Origin: Paludibacter propionicigenes WB4
GTDB taxonomy: Bacteria > Bacteroidota > Bacteroidia > Bacteroidales > Paludibacteraceae
Reading direction: 5' to 3'
NCBI RefSeq assembly: GCF_000183135.1
Contig: NC_014734.1
Span: 3,162,001-3,226,000 of the forward strand
Length of the DNA stretch: 64,000 nucleotides
Shown here: in pieces, positions 59,859 to 64,000 of the stretch
Layout of the letters: each line of letters begins with the position of its first letter
How positions within the stretch are numbered: the first letter of the stretch is position 1
Notes under the pieces: model-generated
Seen by the model: the letters and a program-made list of their open reading frames with translations, nothing else
The model's database searches: none
What the model was told of the DNA's origin: nothing
Position numbers and translations under genes: made by a program

Positions 59859-61541
59859 TCAAATTTTATTATTTTTTACAATTTCATCGGCGCGCATCAA
59901 TGCAGCATTGATATTACTGCATATATTTTCAGAGCCTAACAGTTTTTCTATGTTGTTTTTTATCAACACGGCATGCACATTTTCGTTTACACCAGATAAC
60001 AAAACATGAATCTTATCTTTTTGTGCCGATTTTATTAAACTTTGCAGATTATGAGCTCCGGTTGAGTCCATAAACGGAACTTTTCGCATTCTGATAATCT
60101 GAACTTTCGGGCGGTCGCCAATGGTTTTCATTGTTTCTTCAAATTTATTGGCTACTCCAAAAAAGAATGGACCTTCAATTTCGTAAACTTCCACACCTTT
60201 GGGCAATGTTAGTTTTTCGGTGTCGGTACTGCCTTCTATAAAATCAGCTTCATGCACTTTTTCTTTAAAAATGGATATGGATGAAGTCTCTGAAATACGG
60301 CGAATGAATAAAACTGCTGCCATGAGCAAACCGATTTCGATGGCTATAGTCAAATCAAAAATCACGGTCAAACTGAAAGTTGTGATTAATACCAGTATTT
60401 CAGATTTGGTGTTCTTCAATAATCCTTTGAAAGTGCGCCATTCGCTCATATTATAAGCTACAATCACTAATACACCAGCCAGACAGGACATAGGGATATG
60501 CTTGGTGAGTCCACCCAAAAATAATAGTATCAGAGCCAGGACAACAGCATGAATAATGCCTGCTACTGGGGTTCTTCCGCCGTTGTTGATGTTTGTCATA
60601 GTTCGTGCTATAGCTCCGGTAGCCGGAATTCCGCCAAAGATAGGACTTACGATATTGGCAATTCCCTGAGCTATCAGCTCGGTGTTTGAATGATGTTTAT
60701 CGCCAATTACACCATCGGCAACTGTGGCGGATAGCAACGATTCAATGGCTCCAAGCATGGCTATGGTAAATGCTGTGGGAAGTAAAGTCTGGATAGCTGC
60801 AAAATCTATTTTAGGTGCAGCAGGTCTTGGAAGTGATGGGTCTATCGTGAAACGGTCGCCAATGGTTTCTATCCCTGTAATGCCAAATTTGTTTTTCAAA
60901 AAATACACAATCAAAGTCATCAGCACTATGGCGATAAGTGAACCCGGTATTTTTTTTGAAAATCTGGGAGTGATAGCGATAATGACGATAGAGATTATTC
61001 CTACTCCCAGTGCCCAAAAGTTAATACTGTCGAAATGGTGCGAGTAGGTAATCCATTTGCCAATAAAGTCTCCCGGCACTTTGTCTATATGCAAGCCAAA
61101 AAGATCTTTTATTTGTGTGGCAAAAATAGTAAGAGCAATACCGCTGGTGAAACCTACTACCACGGGATATGGAATAAATTTTATTACGGTTCCTAATCTG
61201 AATATTCCCATGAGCACCAACATAACCCCGGCTATCATAGTGGCAATAGCTAATCCGGCGACACCAAACTGCTGAACAATGCCGTAAACAATAACGATAA
61301 AAGCTCCGGTAGGGCCGCCAATTTGCACTTTACTGCCGCCAAAGAAAGAGATAATGAATCCGGCAATTATAGCTGTAAATAGACCTTTTTCAGGGGTAAC
61401 TCCCGATGCTATTCCGAAAGCAATAGCCAGTGGCAGTGCCACTATACCGACAATGACGCCGGCCATTAAATCAGCATAGAATTGTTCCTTTGAGTAATTC
61501 CTTAATGTGCTGAATAGTTTGGGTTGGAAAGAAATATTCAT
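59859..61541 (-). CDS. SulP-family anion transporter with STAS domain
   Basis: The 560-residue protein has about 12-14 helices with SulP motifs (DLMAGVIVGIVALPLAIAFGIASG, GGSKVQIGGPTGAFIVIVYGIV, GIANIVSPIFGGIPATGAIARTMTNINNGGRTPVAGI). A cytoplasmic STAS domain follows (about 440-550, GVEVYEIEGPFFFGVANKFEE, VPFMDSTGAHNL with the conserved DSTG). SulP proteins import sulfate, bicarbonate or dicarboxylates; the substrate cannot be told. A -7 box TACCTTTG at 61574-61567 is its likely promoter. Confidence 0.93.
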   Translation of the reverse strand: MNISFQPKLFSTLRNYSKEQFYADLMAGVIVGIVALPLAIAFGIASGVTPEKGLFTAIIAGFIISFFGGSKVQIGGPTGAFIVIVYGIVQQFGVAGLAIATMIAGVMLVLMGIFRLGTVIKFIPYPVVVGFTSGIALTIFATQIKDLFGLHIDKVPGDFIGKWITYSHHFDSINFWALGVGIISIVIIAITPRFSKKIPGSLIAIVLMTLIVYFLKNKFGITGIETIGDRFTIDPSLPRPAAPKIDFAAIQTLLPTAFTIAMLGAIESLLSATVADGVIGDKHHSNTELIAQGIANIVSPIFGGIPATGAIARTMTNINNGGRTPVAGIIHAVVLALILLFLGGLTKHIPMSCLAGVLVIVAYNMSEWRTFKGLLKNTKSEILVLITTFSLTVIFDLTIAIEIGLLMAAVLFIRRISETSSISIFKEKVHEADFIEGSTDTEKLTLPKGVEVYEIEGPFFFGVANKFEETMKTIGDRPKVQIIRMRKVPFMDSTGAHNLQSLIKSAQKDKIHVLLSGVNENVHAVLIKNNIEKLLGSENICSNINAALMRADEIVKNNKI

Positions 61542-61566
61542 TCTCGTAGAATTTTTAAATCGCTTG

Positions 61567-61574
61567 CAAAGGTA
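61567..61574 (-). promoter_or_regulatory. -7 promoter box of the SulP gene
   Basis: The minus strand reads TACCTTTG, about 25 bp before the SulP start. No two-box element lies upstream, so it is not a member of the six-promoter group. Confidence 0.55.
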
Positions 61575-61751
61575 CTGCTTTTTAGCTAAAAGTGTGTTTG
61601 AAAATTGAACATCCGGACATTTTCAACTCAATTTTTCAACTTTTTGAATCTGTATGCGTTTCTATCTGCAAAAAGAGTAATTTTGTACTCATAAACTTTT
61701 CACTTTATAAATTACAAATCTGTTCGCTATGGGCGAACCTTATAAACATAG

Positions 61752-63539
61752 ATGATGTGGAAAATCGATCAATTTAATTATAGTCGTCGTCCGTCGGACA
61801 CGATTCAGATAGGAAAACTTTTGTTAGGTGGAAATCAGCCTGTGCGTGTACAATCTATGGCTAATACCGACACCAACGATGTTGAAAATTCGGTAGCGCA
61901 ATGTTTGAGAATAGTAGAAGCCGGTGGTGAGATGGTTCGTTTCACAACTCAAGGCGTTCGTGAAGCGGAGAGTATTGGCAAAATTCACGAAGCTCTCCGT
62001 GATAAGGGTTGCGAAGTGCCTTTGGTGGCAGATATACATTTTAATGCCAATGCGGCTGATGTGGCTGCAACTAATGTAGAGAAAGTTCGTATTAATCCGG
62101 GTAATTATGTAGGAAGTATCAAGATTGGTGATACTTCAGATTATACTGCTGAGGAATTTGAGCTTGAATATCAGAAGATACGTGCCAGATTTATTCCTTT
62201 TCTGAATATCTGCAAAGCGAACAATACAGCCATTCGTATAGGAGTAAATCACGGTTCGTTGAGCGAGAGAATGATGAACAAATACGGAGATACTTCGCTT
62301 GGAATGGTGGAGTCTTGTATGGAATTCCTGAAGATATGCAACGAGGAGAACTTTAGTAATGTTGTGATTTCAATGAAAACATCGAACACCGTCATGATGG
62401 TGCACACTGTCCGATTGCTTGTTGATAGGATGGAGAAAGAAGGACTTCATTTCCCGTTGCATTTGGGTGTGACCGAGGCCGGCGATGGAGAAGACGGTCG
62501 TATTAAATCGGCGGTTGGTATTGGCGGTTTACTGGCCGATGGTATCGGAGATACGATTCGTGTTTCGCTGAGCGAAGAGCCTGAAGCTGAAATTCCTGTA
62601 GGACGATTATTGGTTTCGTACGTGGCAGGTAGAGGTAAGCAACAACCCATAGTGGCTACCGAGCATGTTTTGCATTCGCGTTTTGAATACAGCAGAAGAA
62701 AAACTCATGCTGTTGGAAATATCGGTGGTGATAATGTGCCGGTGGTAATAGCTCCGGCTAAAGGTGATTTTGTTACTGTGCCGGATTATATCTTGTCAGA
62801 GGGTAAAGTAGTAAGTGCCAATGGAGACCAATACTCGATTTATTCGCCCGAAACTATTGAAGAATTAAAAAAAGACACTGCCGATATAAAATTCCTCAAA
62901 CTTACTTTTGGAGATCTTACTCCTAAAGTTATAGGTCTGATTACTGAAAAGCGCGATATTGTGATTTTGCTTCAAACCCAGCATACAAATGGCGTAGGTG
63001 AACAGCGGGCATTTTTTCATACTTTGCTAAATGCAGCATGCACTGTTCCTGTGGTTCTATGCCGAAATTATACCGAGGAAACCTTGCAATATCTTCAGAT
63101 TAAATCAGCAGCCGATTTAGGTGTGTTGTTTATTGATGGATTTGGCGATGGTATTTTACTCGAAAATACCGGTGCGATTTCTGTTGAAGCTGTCAACTCA
63201 GTTGCCTTTGGTATTTTACAGGCTTCGCGGGTGCGCGTTACCAAAACCGAGTTTATTTCTTGCCCGGGTTGCGGACGTACCATGTTTAAGCTACAACACG
63301 TAATAGCCCGGGTCAAAGCTCAAACTTCGCATCTGAAAGGATTGAAAATCGGAATCATGGGATGTGTGGTAAATGGACCGGGTGAAATGGCTGATGCAGA
63401 CTATGGTTACGTAGGTGCGGGGCGTGGAAAAGTTAGTCTTTACAAGAAAAAAGAATGCCTTGAACGCAATATACCCGAAGATGATGCCGTTAATAAATTG
63501 GTGGAACTAATAAAAGTAAATGGAGACTGGCATGATTAA
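61752..63539 (+). CDS. ispG: IspG, (E)-4-hydroxy-3-methylbut-2-enyl-diphosphate synthase (long form)
   Basis: The 595-residue protein is the long form found in Bacteroidetes, plants and Chlamydiae, with an extra central domain between the TIM barrel (GGNQPVRVQSMANTDTND, RINPGNYVG, RIGVNHGSLSERM) and the C-terminal Fe-S domain. The [4Fe-4S] ligands are in SCPGCGRTMF and GCVVNGPGEM. It catalyses the penultimate reductive step of the MEP isoprenoid pathway. The start could be the second ATG (61755), one codon later. Confidence 0.97.
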   Translation: MMWKIDQFNYSRRPSDTIQIGKLLLGGNQPVRVQSMANTDTNDVENSVAQCLRIVEAGGEMVRFTTQGVREAESIGKIHEALRDKGCEVPLVADIHFNANAADVAATNVEKVRINPGNYVGSIKIGDTSDYTAEEFELEYQKIRARFIPFLNICKANNTAIRIGVNHGSLSERMMNKYGDTSLGMVESCMEFLKICNEENFSNVVISMKTSNTVMMVHTVRLLVDRMEKEGLHFPLHLGVTEAGDGEDGRIKSAVGIGGLLADGIGDTIRVSLSEEPEAEIPVGRLLVSYVAGRGKQQPIVATEHVLHSRFEYSRRKTHAVGNIGGDNVPVVIAPAKGDFVTVPDYILSEGKVVSANGDQYSIYSPETIEELKKDTADIKFLKLTFGDLTPKVIGLITEKRDIVILLQTQHTNGVGEQRAFFHTLLNAACTVPVVLCRNYTEETLQYLQIKSAADLGVLFIDGFGDGILLENTGAISVEAVNSVAFGILQASRVRVTKTEFISCPGCGRTMFKLQHVIARVKAQTSHLKGLKIGIMGCVVNGPGEMADADYGYVGAGRGKVSLYKKKECLERNIPEDDAVNKLVELIKVNGDWHD

Positions 63540-63575
63540 TGTCGTGTTTTGATAATAATTAAATAAATAATAAGT

Positions 63576-64000
63576 ATGAAAAAAATGTTTTTTGCGCTAG
63601 CATTAGTGATGAGTACCGTAGGCACTTCATTTGGTCAAACAAATGGACAAACACTAGGACTCAGATTGGGTTACCCAACAGAGTTATCTTTCCAAACAGG
63701 TTTAACTAAATCCACCCGCTTAGAGTTAGGGTTAGGTATTCGTGATTATAGTTACGGTACCAATTTCTCTTTTTCAGGTGTACATCAATGGGTTTGGGAT
63801 TTGTCATCATTATCTCCTGGTTTTAATTGGTATGCAGGCGTAGGTGGTCAGTTGGGTGTTTACTCTAATTCGAATAAATCTTATTATCCTCTTGCACTTT
63901 TAGGACAGATCGGTATTGAATACAATTTCAGAATTCCTTTGACTTTGTCGTTAGATTACAGACCTGCATTTCAACTTACAGGTATTTATGGTAGCGAGAA
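63576..64000 (+). CDS. Outer-membrane beta-barrel protein (3' end outside window)
   Basis: At least 141 residues are visible. A signal peptide (MKKMFFALALVMSTVGTSFG) is followed by barrel-like strands (LGLRLGYPTELSFQTGL, RLELGLGIRDYS, WYAGVGGQLGVYS, ALLGQIGIEYNFRIPLTLSLDYRPAFQLTG). It begins 36 bp after ispG in the same direction. The gene continues past base 64000. Confidence 0.8.
   Translation, partial: MKKMFFALALVMSTVGTSFGQTNGQTLGLRLGYPTELSFQTGLTKSTRLELGLGIRDYSYGTNFSFSGVHQWVWDLSSLSPGFNWYAGVGGQLGVYSNSNKSYYPLALLGQIGIEYNFRIPLTLSLDYRPAFQLTGIYGSE

Overview
The window looks like a chromosomal segment of a mesophilic, probably anaerobic member of the Bacteroidales, most likely close to Paludibacter. 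The genus is an inference. The supporting signs are -7 promoter boxes of the TAnnTTTG type, weak Shine-Dalgarno sites, PorT-like barrels and lipoproteins, a TamL-TamB pair, the long form of IspG, a tmRNA with the tag GENNYALAA, and moderate A+T content. No rRNA, tRNA or intact transposase gene was found.

Layout. 1-2.6 kb: the end of a MurC-like ligase and two GyrI-domain genes. 2.7-10.7 kb: minus-strand envelope and stress genes (CsbD, beta-barrels, OmpA, three mini membrane proteins), then an AraC regulator, a hybrid histidine kinase and a response regulator. 11-20.2 kb: an accessory stretch of lipoproteins, a small ABC transporter, an M28 peptidase and many dispersed repeats. 20.2-27.6 kb: tamL and tamB. 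27.6-31.8 kb: an Old Yellow Enzyme, an unknown protein and a membrane LytTR regulator. 32-37.6 kb: a cassette-like array with a two-TM protein, a SIR2-like protein, an OLD-type ATPase-TOPRIM protein and an unknown protein, separated by palindromes resembling integron attC sites; this is the likeliest defence island. 38.6-47.1 kb: kdpFABC-kdpD with kdpE facing it. 47.2-55.6 kb: envelope/carbohydrate and outer-membrane operons. 55.9-56.3 kb: ssrA. 56.5-64 kb: housekeeping genes (YkgJ-type protein, rny, zapA, SulP transporter, ispG).

The strongest unlisted signal is regulatory. Six minus-strand promoters share one architecture: two direct half-sites (core AATnnTGTAAC) exactly 21 bp apart, then 19-20 bp, then a (T/C)AnnTTT(G/A) -7 box. 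They precede csbD, ompA, the AraC regulator itself, the Old Yellow Enzyme gene, the ytxH operon and a four-gene outer-membrane operon. The 21-bp spacing with the proximal half-site over the -33 position is the classic class II AraC geometry, so the AraC protein encoded at 10011-10571 is the natural candidate regulator of an envelope-stress regulon.

A second unusual layer is repeats: three unrelated tandem arrays that all have a 21-bp unit, heptamer microsatellites that often abut the regulon promoters, a pair of 260-bp and 155-bp repeats in permuted order around the M28 gene with covarying micro-hairpins, and inverted-repeat pairs that supply the ends of TamB and the N-terminal extensions of TamL and KdpC.
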